A stretch of 64,000 nt of DNA from positions 2,351,001-2,415,000 of the forward strand of contig NC_080557.1 of the NCBI RefSeq assembly GCF_030253575.1. The letters run 5' to 3'. Under the pieces are notes generated by a model. It was not told the origin of the DNA, ran no database searches, and saw only the letters and a list, made by a program, of their open reading frames with translations. A program made the translations under genes and the position numbers. Below, piece after piece: positions 55,601-64,000 of the stretch (position 1 is its first letter; every line of letters begins with the position of its first letter). The stretch is from Rhododendron vialii (taxonomy: Eukaryota > Streptophyta > Magnoliopsida > Ericales > Ericaceae).

Positions 55601-55771
55601 AAACATATTGAGATTAGACATCATTTTATAAGAGATCATGTTCAAAAAGGGGATATTGAACTTAACTTTATTAGTACCGACAAGCAATTGGCGGACATTT
55701 TCACAAAACCCCTTGGTGAAGAACAATTTTGTTTCATTCGACGAGAACTCGGCATGTCTAATCATTTATGA
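52658..55771 (+). CDS. pol: Copia Pol (protease, integrase, reverse transcriptase, RNase H)
   Basis: The open frame starts after a TAG (52655-52657), and its first ATG is at 52721. The protease motif [11 protein letters not shown] begins at 52691, upstream of that ATG. The HHCC region follows ([12 protein letters not shown] ... CGPCQQGKQ, about residue 118 counted from the ATG). The integrase core has D184 (LHMDLFGP), D247 (RTDHGKE) and E284 (GVVERKNRT). Reverse transcriptase ([21 protein letters not shown]) has YVDD at about residue 702. RNase H starts at GYSDADFGG (about 864) and includes [10 protein letters not shown]. The frame is intact to TGA at 55771. Pol is in a different frame from Gag and both are closed at the junction, so normal Gag-Pol translation is doubtful for this copy. 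Confidence 0.93.
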   Translation, partial: VCFKSSLKEGSWYLDSGCSRHMTGDKRAFNSLSPKDGGHVTFGDNNKGKIIGIGDIGNSPIIEDVLLVSGLKHNLLSISQLCDRGNRVIFEKSKCIIENVKSNKTLFVGQRLENVYVFNLNDLSNCDIKCFSALSENSWLWHRRLGHASMDAISKLSRKNLVKGLPKIKFEKDRLCGPCQQGKQTKVSFKSKNVVSTTRPLQLLHMDLFGPTRSPSLCGNYYCLVVVDDFSRYTWVMFLAHKNEAYPNFTKLCRRVQNEKGFVISNIRTDHGKELDNSLYEKFCDEHGIGHNFSVPRTPQQNGVVERKNRTLEEMARTMLCENSLPKYFWAEAVNTSCYILNRVLIRPILKKTPYELWNGRIPNINYFHAFGCKCYVLNNGKDNLGKFDSKSDEGIFIGYSLTSKAYRIYNKRTNLVEESIHVSFDESNPCATKDVVDNDDLEITHEIHDLKIQEKVDGDTQVESSQIKEDEVINQPQDAMGDNQDLSKDWRFVQNHPKDLILGEVSKGVTTRSSHRNFCENQAFVSQIEPKNFPEAQDDENWILAMQDELNQFERNKVWALVPKPLDHTIIGTKWVFRNKLDESGNIVRNKARLVAQGYNQEEGIDFEETFAPVARLEAIRILLAFASFKNFKLYQMDVKSAFLNGFINEEVYVKQPPGFEDHVYPDHVFKLSKALYGLKQAPRAWYDRLSSFLLDNGFTRGKIDTTLFIKAKGKDMLIIQIYVDDIVFGATNDNMCKEFAKCMQGEFEMSMMGELNFFLGLQIKQTNEGILINQAKYAKELIKKFGMEGSKPMSTPMSTSTKLDKDENGKAVNEKMYRGMIGSLLYLTASRPDIMFSVCMCARFQSCPKESHLKAIKRIFKYVAGSHDLGLFYPRGVAFDLIGYSDADFGGFKVDRKSTSGTCQFLGHSLVSWHSKKQNSVALSTAEAEYVAAGSCCAQILWIKQQMEDFNLQYDHIPIKCDNTSAISLTKNPIQHSRTKHIEIRHHFIRDHVQKGDIELNFISTDKQLADIFTKPLGEEQFCFIRRELGMSNHL

Positions 55772-56006
55772 AAAAGTTGTGTTCTTGATGTCAAAAGTTT
55801 TTTTTTTTTTGGATTCAATGTTGAGTTGATTGAATTCGTAAATATCATACTTGATGGAGAGTACAAATGATCTTGATAAAGAAATCACCCTCCAAACATT
55901 TTATCATATGATTCATTTTCCTGTGTTTGGTATGCAGAAAAACAGTTTTATGGTCTTTAATGCTACTCCTCTTAAACGCTTTCTGGACTTAACCTGCATT
56001 TGTCAG

Positions 56007-56643
56007 TGTAGAGACCCGTATTTTATTTCCATAATTCTTTATGTTTTATTAAGGCATGAGTTGTGATATAAAATGGAGAATGAGTTCGGATGTCGAATGT
56101 GCTAGAATTTAGAAGTTCGGGATGCAAGTGTACTATGCATGGGTGTATAAGTGAAGGTGTGTGTAGGGGATAATTCTCCCCCACATATATTTCTTTTCTT
56201 TTCCGGGCAGACACACACACGTTTCTCTCTCTCTACTCCCTCGACCGACTCTCTCTCTTTCTCACCTCTCGTCCAAACTTCTCTCTTCGATTTCATCGCC
56301 TTAGAATGAGATTTCGGAAAAATCCCAAGTACTAAAGTTGTTCTACGCGACGAGATCTTCCTATTGATCGAAGAAGAATCATGATCGGAGCACTTTGAGG
56401 TTTCCTCCATGTTCGGGCTTGCTTCTAACCCTCGAGGTAGGGATCTCCTACCTTCTTTACGTGTTTAAGTGTTGGTTAGATGTACAAGAATCAAGTTTGA
56501 TCATTTTTTTTGAGTCTTGAACAAATCTGTTATATGCTGATAATTTCGTGGGTTTTGGAAATCTGTCTTTTGGGAGCCCTCTGCTAGAAATCACTGGCAT
56601 TTGTCATGATTAAGACCTCAAGGGGCGGGTCAGGGTCGTGACA
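56007..56643 (+). mobile_element. Nested solo LTR (637 bp) inside the Copia element
   Basis: It starts TGTAGAGACCCG and ends GGGTCGTGACA, and is flanked by a perfect 5-bp duplication, GTCAG (56002-56006 and 56644-56648). A TATAAAA (56067-56073) is near its start. Its ends resemble plant Ty3/Gypsy LTRs. No internal region or second LTR is present, so the rest was lost by LTR-LTR recombination. Confidence 0.9.
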
Positions 56644-56956
56644 GTCAGTCGGATGTCCAAGCGGATGTCCAACCGGACAACCGTGAGGATTGAGACTTAT
56701 TCAAGCTTTTGCGTTGCTAACTCTGATTTATTAAGTCTGTTACACTTAGTTTGTATGAACTTCATGGCTTAGTGCTTAAATTGTCTCTTATATACTTCGC
56801 CGATATGAATTTCTTGTCTCTAAGCTTGCAGGGATAATCATTCTCGGTAATACCCCTCGCATTCTTTAAAAAGCTCTCTTTTAGGGGGAGCATGTATTAA
56901 GGGGACACAACAATAAACACCCGAACACAATTTTCTTCCCCTATTCTTGTTCTTTT

Positions 56957-57118
56957 CAGCGCCACCCCTATTCTTGTCCTATTCGGCGCCGCATCCCCTA
57001 TCCTATCTCTATTCGGTGCCGCATCCCCTATTATCTCTCTTTCGGCGCAGCAATTCAATCAATTCGGCGCACCATTTCAAACAATTCGGCGCAGCATTTC
57101 AAACAATTCGGCAATCTC
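56957..57118 (+). repeat. Degenerate ATTCGGCGC tandem repeats
   Basis: CTATTCGGCGCCGCATCCCC-type units of about 30 bp (three copies) are followed by AATTCGGCGCACCATTTCAA-type units of about 22 bp (three to four copies). They lie directly upstream of a TATA box and the small membrane-protein frame. Confidence 0.7.
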
Positions 57119-57123
57119 ATACT

Positions 57124-57130
57124 CTATAAA
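57124..57130 (+). promoter_or_regulatory. TATA box upstream of the 90-aa ORF
   Basis: CTATAAA lies 93 bp before the ATG at 57223, followed by a CT-rich stretch (CTCTATCTCCTCATCTATC) typical of a plant leader. This arrangement suggests a separate transcript, independent of the LTR promoter. Confidence 0.45.
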
Positions 57131-57222
57131 TTCAACAACACAATCTCTATCTCCTCATCTATCTATCTCTCCTTCTCTCTCGGCCTAAATCTCTCCAAAT
57201 CTCTATCCTTCCAAATCGAGCA

Positions 57223-57495
57223 ATGGCAAACATACCGCAAGGGTTACCGTTTGAGTTTTACGAAAGAGATGCCGAACGAGCAGAGTTCAGGTTGTTTATC
57301 CAAACCATTTGGATGCAACTCTTTATCTTCATTCTGCTGTGTGCGTTACTTACCATGAGAATACCACCATGGTTCGGATGGAATGTAAATGTGGATACTC
57401 TGTGGTATTGGATTGGCATTATAGCTGCCGTTGTAGCAGCCATTATTCGAGAATACGAAAATCAAGGACGCCAAGCTCTCAATGTACGAAGATAG
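57223..57495 (+). CDS. Small two-TM protein of unknown function in the Copia 3' region (90 aa)
   Basis: The frame starts MANIPQGLPFEFYERDAERA in good plant start context (GAGCAATGGCA). It has an acidic N-terminus and two predicted membrane segments: about residues 29-45 (TIWMQLFIFILLCALLTM) and about 59-77 (TLWYWIGIIAAVVAAII). A Pro/Trp-rich loop (IPPWFGWNV) lies between, and a basic tail ends RRR-like. It lies between pol and the 3' LTR, where Sireviruses sometimes carry envelope-like frames. It is far shorter than those, and I do not recognise the family. It could equally be a captured host gene fragment. Confidence 0.5.
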   Translation: MANIPQGLPFEFYERDAERAEFRLFIQTIWMQLFIFILLCALLTMRIPPWFGWNVNVDTLWYWIGIIAAVVAAIIREYENQGRQALNVRR

Positions 57496-57770
57496 AGTGC
57501 TACAGGGCAAGAGCGGCATGGTGCTGGAACCATGGCCCTATTGTTTTTCTCTTTTTAGTTTTTTTTTTATGATGTCACAGGGGGAGAAAAAGCCAAGTTT
57601 TAATTGATCTATCTTGCCATTTTGGGCAAATTTAAAAAATTGCTTGCTATGATCTGATGATTATTGCTATTACTCGTTGATCGTAGATAACTGCTTTGGT
57701 GCATGTATTAAGGGGGAGATTGGCATAACTCCTACTTGAATAAAAACTATCATTTTGTGTCATCATCAAA

Positions 57771-57781
57771 AAGGGGGAGAT
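57771..57781 (+). other. Polypurine tract before the 3' LTR
   Basis: AAAAAGGGGGAGAT abuts the 3' LTR and would prime plus-strand synthesis. Two further copies, GGGGGAGAAAAAG (57581) and AAGGGGGAGATTG (57709), precede it. Repeated polypurine tracts are, as I recall, a Sirevirus hallmark. Confidence 0.85.
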
Positions 57782-58847
57782 TGTTGAAAAATGTATGCAT
57801 TATAATTTGTGAAAATTTATATGCATCTCTATTAATTATTTTGATGATTAATTCAATGATATTTTTATTCGGCAAATACAAAATTATCGAAAAGTCGATT
57901 CCCGAATTAAATATTTTCGTGACCTTGAAATATAGCTTAAAGTCTCTTGGATTCATGATTTATATTTACAAAGACTTTATTGAGCTCAATACATGCTTTA
58001 ACGGTTTATTTAGATGAAATTGTGAGCCACAGGTTGACGAACCGGCTGACAAGCCGGCTGTCTGAACAGAAAGCTGTGACAACCGGACGACCACCCGGAT
58101 GACCACTCTATCAAACGGCTAGTTTCAAACGGCTAGTTTCCAACGGCTAGTTTCCAACGGCTAGTTTCAAACGGCTAGTTTCCAACGGCTAGTTTCCAAC
58201 GGCTAGTTCCAACGGCTAGTTTCCAACGGCTAGGAAGCATATGGATGGCTATATAAGGCATCAAGAACTCATTAATGAGTACACACACAAGCTACAACAT
58301 TCCATATTATTGCAAGAGAAAATTCTCAAAAGATCAAAGCCAAAAATTCTCATTGTTCTTCCACTTTCATATTATTCTTGAGAGAAAATTTGTACAAGTC
58401 GTGAGCGATAATTTTCATACCTTCTTCACATACTTGTATTTCCTAAGTGAGTGTTTGAGTCAAACACTTGAAAGCTTAGAAGACCAAATTCGGGTTGGAA
58501 TTTGGGTGTTATTGTTTTTGAGAAGTTTTCGGAGAAAATTCTTGCGGTTGTGCTAGCTCCTCGGGAAAGCTAGAGGCATTCGGTTCTTGTAAGCACCCGC
58601 AAGACTTACAAGTTGTAATCTTTTAAAGATTAGTCTAACCTTCAAGTAATTGCTTGAGGAGAAGTGGAGTAGGGCCGGACCGTGGACAAATCCGGACCGA
58701 ACCACTATAAACGGGTTCTATCTCTCTATCTCTCTATTTTGATTGCATACTTATTGTTTGCATATATTGTTAGAGATAAATTTTTATTGGTAATTATTAC
58801 TAGCAATCCTATTCACCCCCCCTCTAGGTTGCATAATTTGGGTAACA
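57782..58847 (+). repeat. 3' LTR of the Copia element
   Basis: It is 1066 bp, the same length as the 5' LTR, and I see no base difference on visual comparison. It carries the AACGG array (58109-58233) and TATA box. It ends CA followed by the CCTAT duplication and the Harbinger transposase exon. Confidence 0.97.
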
Positions 58848-60668
58848 CCTATGGATGTAATTATGAATTGCCATCGACGCCAACACAAGGTCCACCTGAG
58901 TTGACATTTCATACCACGGCATGAGGGCCAAGAAACCAAACCTATTTTTCCAAACGCCAAATGTCCTTTCAATGATACTCCTCAGCGATGAGTGTGCCCT
59001 ATTGAAGTGCTCTCTATCATCGCGAGGTTGTCGCTGGCCCCTTCTAAATTCAGCCTGGTGGTACCTAAACCCTTTGTATGGAGCAAGAAAGCCCGGCCTG
59101 TTGGGATAACCAGCATCCACTAGGTAGTATTTTCCTGTGCAATTCGTACACGCACCGTTTTACAAAATGGAGGGCCAATGTAATATATTTAAAACAAATC
59201 ATACAAAACTCCTATACTGCGTAAATTTGCACTAAATTATTACATGGTTCTGGTTTAGGGAAACGATATCTTGGATTCAAGACACACCGCTTGAATATGC
59301 TATAATCATGATAGATCCCCTCCCATCCAGCTGATGTAAACACGAAAGTAAGGTCAAAATCACATACGGCCATTATATTTTGGGTGGCATAACCCTTCTG
59401 TGAAAAGAACCTCTTCTCATCTTCCTTCTTCTTGCATCGTATCATAACATGGGTCCCATCTATAGCACCAATACAATTTCCCTGCACCAATAACAAAACA
59501 TATTATCGATTTACTAACCCTCATTTTGGTGGAAAGACACACAGTATCCTTAACATTACCCAAACACAATCCAACACGAAATATAACTCACCTTGAATGG
59601 TTTATAGAAGTCGCGTCTATCTAAGTACTCGTGAGTCTCATGTTGATGTCGCGTTGGCTTTAACTTATCAGCAGTGAAACCTCTCCTCATGCACGCCAAT
59701 ATCTTATGCACATGTCTGCTCACAGTATCCCCCGAGTGCTGAAACCTCTCCCGTGTTCTCCGGTTTGAGTGACCCCTCAATAGATGCATGAACATTGCAA
59801 AACTCTCGAAGCAATCAACTCCATCATTTTTCATTCGAGAAGAACTCCAACCATACATTCCTTGAAGTTCTTGGACTATTTTTGCAAAAGTGTCTTTGGG
59901 CATGCAAAGCTCAAGTTGAAATCTCTCATCACGACTAGTCATTAGTTCATGCAAATAAGCTTTACCTGACAAGGGGCATGTGTGGAATGGTAGGCTCTGC
60001 GGCCTACGTAGGATTTGTATGGCATGCAACAACGCTATGGTCAACATGTCAACCAACAATTCGTCCTCTGCAATTTCGGCATAAAACTCGTCGGCCGGGA
60101 TTGAATACTCAGAGTCAGCGTCTTCGTCAAACACATTCGTACTTGAACCGGAAGTTCCATTGTTGTTGTTCATCCACTCCCAATTGTCATATCCGGCCTG
60201 GGCCTCAGTTCCATGGCATGTACCGTTGTGACTTTGCCGGAAGTCAGAATTGGCATACAAGTGAGGCAAAGAATTGTACTCCTCCACTATTTGTTGAACA
60301 CGTGGACCATTGTCACTCGGTCCTGCATCACCTTGCCCGGTAGTGGCAAACCTGTTCACCCATGGCATGTTTCCAAAGCCCTCGCTATTTTGGTATATCT
60401 CGTTCGATTGTTGATGCGCTCTTGGATAATTAAAGTTGGGAAGCTCATTCCCTCCGTTCCCAGAGTTAAAGATGAGATAATTTTCCGGGTAAACTCCAGT
60501 TTCCAATAACCTCTTAAAATTACCAAAGTCGAACGCCCCCCTTGCAATGTCGTCTGGACTTCCATAGTTCCCCCAACTTGGATTCGCCATGACCCCTACG
60601 GACAAAGACAATTCGTTGTTTGTAGAATAAAATTTCACTTTAACTTTTGCCATCATATGAGGGTACAA

Positions 60669-62040
60669 TTGTAAGGTAGAAAAAAAAACAACAGATGATT
60701 TGCATGAAAAAAAAAATTGTAATGTACATAGTCCCAGACAAAAACATAAAACTCAACGGCTTTGATACTAAAAAAAACAACAATCGAATTGCTTTACAAT
60801 GGCCAATGTGATCATTGTTTGTTCCTATTTTTTTTAGCTCACGGCCAGAGAAAAAATAAGCCAATTTGATCATTGTTTCTTCCTACTCACGAAAGCAATG
60901 GCTATATTTGGCTTAAATAAAAGTGAAGGTAAAAACATGTTTGTGTGAACCTGTTTTTTTTATAAAAAAAAAAAAGAACCATTTATCAAACCAATTTTTA
61001 CTTTTCCTAAAATTGTCTCAGACAAAAATTTCTCCACTAAGTCCCAAACGATATGAGAGACAGAAGGGGGAAGATGTTCCCAAGTGGTATATGTGGTATA
61101 GAGTACATAGGATTATAATGCCATAGAGAGGTGTCAAAGCTTCCATATGGCCAAAAGCAGTCACCAACGTAAAGGAAACCGAAATGTTTGGGATGAGATA
61201 AGGAGAAGCCTTGGTGCAAGCAGAAGACTTTGGGATTTTTGGCAGACGATTTTTTTTATTTTAAAAGAAGTGAAAGTCAGATTTTGATACTTTCTCACAT
61301 TTTCAACATACGGAAAGTTGCGGATCAAAAAAAAAAAAAACATACGGAAAGTTGTTTACAAAATGGATTATGGAAGTAGTTCACCAAACATATTTTCATT
61401 ATTATTTTGGAAAATTTGTAAAAATAAAAAAACATAAAACAGGAAACATAAGTGTACCAAACAACTTAAATAGTGGACAATCAACGCACTTCAAAGGTCG
61501 GGTATCCTCAACTTGAAAGTCATATGAATCACGATTTTCCTATCTATTTTCAAGTTTGTGATATGGAAATTGGAATTCTAGCTCCAAATACCAGTCACAA
61601 TTTAATAAAATGGCCCAGAACACAATCCCGATAAAAAAAATGCTAGTTCCAATCTCGAATTGCATGTCATACTTTAACCATAACAATGAAAAAGTATACC
61701 GGCTCTCACGTAATTGACAGGCCCAATTCCGATCTTGACCTGTACTGTTGATGATGTCCTCTGTTGTCTCAACTAATCTCCTCTGAAAACATATTACAAA
61801 AACAATTTATGCTCTGAAAACATATTACGAAAAACAATTCATAACGAGCCATAGAACACAGCAAACCATATAACACATACTACTCACAAAATTCATACCC
61901 AATCTTTCCAACAATCCTAAATAATGCCGTCCATCAACACATTAAACATCGATTAAAAGTACCAAACATACTACAGTGTACTTTGCCGCAAGCCAGAGGA
62001 AAAAACACAGTTATTGATAATGTTTCCAGTCATAAAATAA
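60669..62040 (-). other. Spacer between Harbinger ORF1 and transposase
   Basis: The sequence is AT-rich, with several A-runs and no recognisable protein. It presumably contains the transposase promoter and the 3' end of ORF1. An upstream in-frame ATG at 60651 (MAKVKVKFY) or 60668 could extend the transposase, but MANPSWGNYG at 60590 follows family practice better. Confidence 0.45.
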
Positions 62041-62877
62041 TTAAATATGAGAGGGCGGTTGCCAAGGTGGAAGAGTCTCATTTGGGTTGCCTTGTCCGCG
62101 TGATTGTGCTAACATTGCCTTTGTATGCTCCCGTTGAGCGAAAGAAATCCTCTGTTCATCATTTGGCAAGCCATAGAACACATCCATCTTCATGGGATCA
62201 CCTGACAAGTAGTCAATCAGCCACCAATAAACCGGGGGAACGGGATCTTGTTGGAAATATTCCATTCCACCAAGGATCTTCATTATGTCCACCATGTTAC
62301 ATCCGTGCTTAATCACTGATCTGTACTGACTCTGCCTGGATACCATGGTTGCCAAAATATTACACATGGACTGCGAGAGAGCATCTGTCCCACTCGATCT
62401 GCTTTTCCGTTTCGTTCCACTTGAGTTGGAACTGGGATATTTGGGCATAGCTCTCGGGAAAGGGGGGGTGTTTGTACCATGCTCAGATAAAGGGGGGGAG
62501 CACCTGATTTCGGGCTGCAGGCAAGGGGCGGTACTTGTTGTACCACGGTTAAAAAAATGGGTGGTGGGTGTACCATATTCCTGTTGAGGGACATGTGGGG
62601 GAAAGTGGGCCCCCCTACCATTTTCGGCGCTTGTGTATGCACTTCCAATTTCCTCACCGTTTTCTATTCCAACTGTGTTGCCCTCACCATCCGTATCAGT
62701 CCGGTCATCATTGTCGGTAACCAAAGCTCGACGACCTTCTGCACCCATACCAAGCTCCCCATTCGCTCCCGGAGTGCATTGCAGTGACCCGGTGGCTGTA
62801 ACTTCTTCAAAAACCCTTTGCATCAACTCCTCGTGCTCCAATGGACAGTCGCGGAACTTGGCCACACATTCATTTTG
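62041..62877 (-). CDS. Harbinger ORF1, Myb/SANT-like DNA-binding protein (C-terminal exon)
   Basis: The exon begins after the acceptor CTATAG (62883-62878). It opens with NECVAKFRDCPLEHEELMQR followed by VFEEVTATGSLQCTPG. This is the second half of the Myb/SANT-like domain found in Harbinger ORF1 and host relatives. The rest is low-complexity, Pro/Ser/Gly-rich sequence, then a conserved C-terminal helix region (YWWLIDYLSGDPMKMDVFYG). ORF1 proteins bind the transposon ends and bring in the transposase. The N-terminal exon with the first part of the domain is not between 62884 and 64000 and probably lies outside the window. The frame is open over 278 codons. Confidence 0.8.
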   Translation of the reverse strand, partial: QNECVAKFRDCPLEHEELMQRVFEEVTATGSLQCTPGANGELGMGAEGRRALVTDNDDRTDTDGEGNTVGIENGEEIGSAYTSAENGRGAHFPPHVPQQEYGTPTTHFFNRGTTSTAPCLQPEIRCSPPLSEHGTNTPPFPRAMPKYPSSNSSGTKRKSRSSGTDALSQSMCNILATMVSRQSQYRSVIKHGCNMVDIMKILGGMEYFQQDPVPPVYWWLIDYLSGDPMKMDVFYGLPNDEQRISFAQREHTKAMLAQSRGQGNPNETLPPWQPPSHI

Positions 62878-62883
62878 CTATAG

Positions 62884-64000
62884 AGAAACACACAAAAACA
62901 GAAATACATATAGCATGACATAGACACGTTATAGTTAGAAAGCATGACTGCTGGCAGTATAACACAGAGGCCAAAAAGGCGGTGGCAAGCACAGTGTTCT
63001 AAAAATCGCGTTTAATCGCCGATTAATGGGCGATTAATAGGTTTTATGGCCTCTCCGATCAGATTAATGCTTGGGCGTTTGAATTAGGCGGTCTGGAGAT
63101 TAATCGGGATTTGGCGGCGATTAATCGCCCATTAATCGGCGATTAATTGGTTAATTGGCAATTAAACGGTGATTAATCGGTTAATCGATTAAACGGCGAT
63201 TTTGAGTGTGAGTCCGATAGAGATGAAGTTATGGATGGATATGGAGAAGAAGAGGAGTATTTGACTAATAATTTCGTACTTGGTTTCATTTGGTTTGAAC
63301 GTTGCACTTTGTAATTGACTGGTAATTTCGTACTTGGTTTCATTTGATTTGAACTATGAACATTGAACTTCTCATTATGGATTGACTAGTTATTTGGTAG
63401 TACCTAGTTTCTATGTCTATATATTTGAATTGTAGAGAACTGTTAACATTTAGAAGTGTTAACATTGAGTATCCAATAGCCAAAGAGAACTAGGAAATTT
63501 TTTGGGAGAGAAGATATATCACAGCAACTAGGAAATCTGTGATTATTAATGGTAGGGAGGTTGCAGAGTATTTAAAAAAAAAAAAACCCGACTAATTGCT
63601 AAAAGGCGATTAATGGCCGATTAATAGGTCTCGAAGCTTGAAGGTGGTCGGCTGCCCGCCTAGCGCCGAGCGCTTTTTAGAACATTGGGCAAGCATGAAA
63701 ACCATAACTATAATGCAGTGACAATATTATTAAAGCATTGGCAGGGTTCAGTAAAAAAAGTTTACCATCATGTCAATGTAACTTCATTCTATCGTTCACA
63801 TAAGACATTCACATAACTAAAGTACAAAATTGCAGTTCACATAATACATTCACATAACTAAAGGAGGCAAAATGATGTTCACATAACACTATGAAAGTTA
63901 AAGAATGTAACATGAGAAGTACAATTCGATGCTAAAACATATATGTTTAGGTTAGAGTATGACCTAGCCAATGATTTCAACTTGTGGGTGAACCATATAT
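62884..64000. other. Intron or 5' region of Harbinger ORF1 with hAT insertion
   Basis: I see no coding sequence. About 700 bp is the hAT-like element at 62992-63687. The remaining sequence contains a tandem pair near 63790-63865 (TTCACATAA..ACATTCACATAACTAAA). The Harbinger terminal inverted repeat was not found. Confidence 0.5.
62992..63687. mobile_element. Non-autonomous hAT-type element, 696 bp
   Basis: The ends are CAGTGTTCTAAAAATCGCG and, inverted at the right, CAATGTTCTAAAAAGCGC. They are flanked by an 8-bp target duplication, GGCAAGCA (62984-62991 and 63688-63695). Eight-base duplications and CA-starting inverted repeats fit the hAT superfamily. The left 200 bp and right 80 bp are dense in CGATTAAT and its inverse. 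No transposase is encoded. Confidence 0.85.

Larger units (their letters stand above)
55772..57222 (+). other. Non-coding region between pol and the downstream ORF
   Basis: The region holds a nested solo LTR (56007-56643). It also has a GGGGGAGCATG purine tract near 56883 and two groups of degenerate ATTCGGCGC repeats (56957-57110) before the TATA box at 57124. I see no conserved protein. Without the solo LTR the distance from pol to the 3' LTR is about 1.4 kb. Confidence 0.6.
49874..58847 (+). mobile_element. Complete Copia retrotransposon (Sirevirus-like), 8974 bp
   Basis: It has two 1066-bp LTRs, both TG...CA, with a perfect 5-bp target duplication CCTAT (49869-49873 and 58848-58852). A primer-binding site matches initiator tRNA-Met, and gag and pol follow in the Copia domain order (PR, IN, RT, RH). 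Several polypurine GGGGGAGA tracts precede the 3' LTR. Multiple polypurine tracts and a coiled-coil Gag suggest the Sirevirus branch. The element lies inside the Harbinger transposase gene. By eye I found no difference between the LTRs, so the insertion should be very young. Confidence 0.97.
49644..60590 (-). pseudogene. Harbinger DDE transposase gene, interrupted by the Copia element
   Basis: Exon 1 (60590-59592) encodes an N-terminal acidic part and the helical domain before the nuclease (HELMTSRDERFQLELCMPKD, GDTVSRHVHKIL). Exon 2 starts at 59481 and holds the first two catalytic Asp (CIGAIDGTHV and IYHDYSIFKR). Exon 3 (59134 leftward) holds the third acidic residue (SIIERTFGVWKNRFG) and is cut at 58848 after the MAIHNYIHR peptide. 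The rest of this exon (an acidic tail, then TAA) resumes at 49873 and ends at 49644. The CCTAT duplication marks the cut. The donor of exon 2 is unclear, because the GT nearest the family's usual junction would create a TGA with exon 3. Reading into the LTR adds six residues and a stop. Confidence 0.85.
48841..64000 (-). mobile_element. PIF/Harbinger transposon, carrying nested Copia and hAT insertions; extends past the window
   Basis: Two typical Harbinger proteins are encoded on the minus strand: a Myb/SANT-like ORF1 (62877-62041) and a DDE transposase (60590 to 49644 with the Copia insertion removed). The left end is placed at TTA|GGCCTTGTTCGACC, because Harbinger elements duplicate TWA and often begin GGGCC or GGCC. 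This end is a guess. The right end was not found before 64000. Net length without the nested elements is over 5.4 kb. Confidence 0.6.

Noticed and set aside
57223-57495. Calling the 90-aa frame a retroviral envelope protein
   Set aside because: It has only two short membrane segments and no signal peptide, cleavage site or length comparable to Sirevirus envelope-like frames. It is kept as unknown.

Overview
The window is nuclear DNA of a flowering plant, most likely a eudicot. The genes are AT-rich and intron-split with GT-AG junctions, and they sit among LTR retrotransposons, LINE remnants, MITEs, a PIF/Harbinger transposon and a hAT element. There are no bacterial operons, no CRISPR array, and no rRNA or tRNA gene that I can support. 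The species cannot be named from the sequence alone.

Three intact host genes occupy the left and centre. (1) An ASG1-like gene with a TRF2/HOY1-type PH-like region is on the + strand (1524-7104, 6 exons, 493 aa). (2) The autophagy scaffold ATG11 is on the - strand (24368-17297, 5 exons, 1130 aa). (3) A serine carboxypeptidase-like gene of the SCPL29 type is on the + strand (32706-39761, 10 exons, 473 aa). As I recall, the same neighbours occur in Arabidopsis (At4g30780, At4g30790, At4g30810), so this looks like a conserved block inflated by repeats. The three genes have no evident shared pathway.

Between and after the genes lies duplicated debris. It includes a broken direct duplicate of ASG1-like exons 4-6 (about 12566-16680), an inverted broken SCPL fragment (about 8030-8515), LINE fragments (9158-10040, 13247-13647, 43760-45560), many foldback MITEs (mostly 25.3-32.1 kb), and a dispersed 0.9-1.7 kb repeat, called RepA here. 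RepA is tandemly duplicated at 40.2-43.25 kb, inverted at 10.37-12.1 kb, and fragmentary at 48.64 kb. Each full RepA copy carries a conserved TATA box and a splice-donor-like motif.

The right quarter is a nest of transposons. A PIF/Harbinger element (Myb/SANT-like ORF1 and DDE transposase, both on -) spans from about 48.84 kb to beyond the window. Its last coding exon is split by a complete Copia (Sirevirus-like) retrotransposon at 49874-58847. That element has two 1066-bp LTRs that look identical and a perfect CCTAT target duplication. Its LTR carries nine tandem AACGG-core motifs just upstream of its TATA box, six of which match the plant mitosis-specific activator (MSA) consensus exactly. 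Between pol and the 3' LTR it carries a nested solo LTR (TSD GTCAG) and a 90-aa two-TM reading frame with its own TATA box. A 696-bp hAT-type non-autonomous element (TSD GGCAAGCA) lies at 62992-63687.
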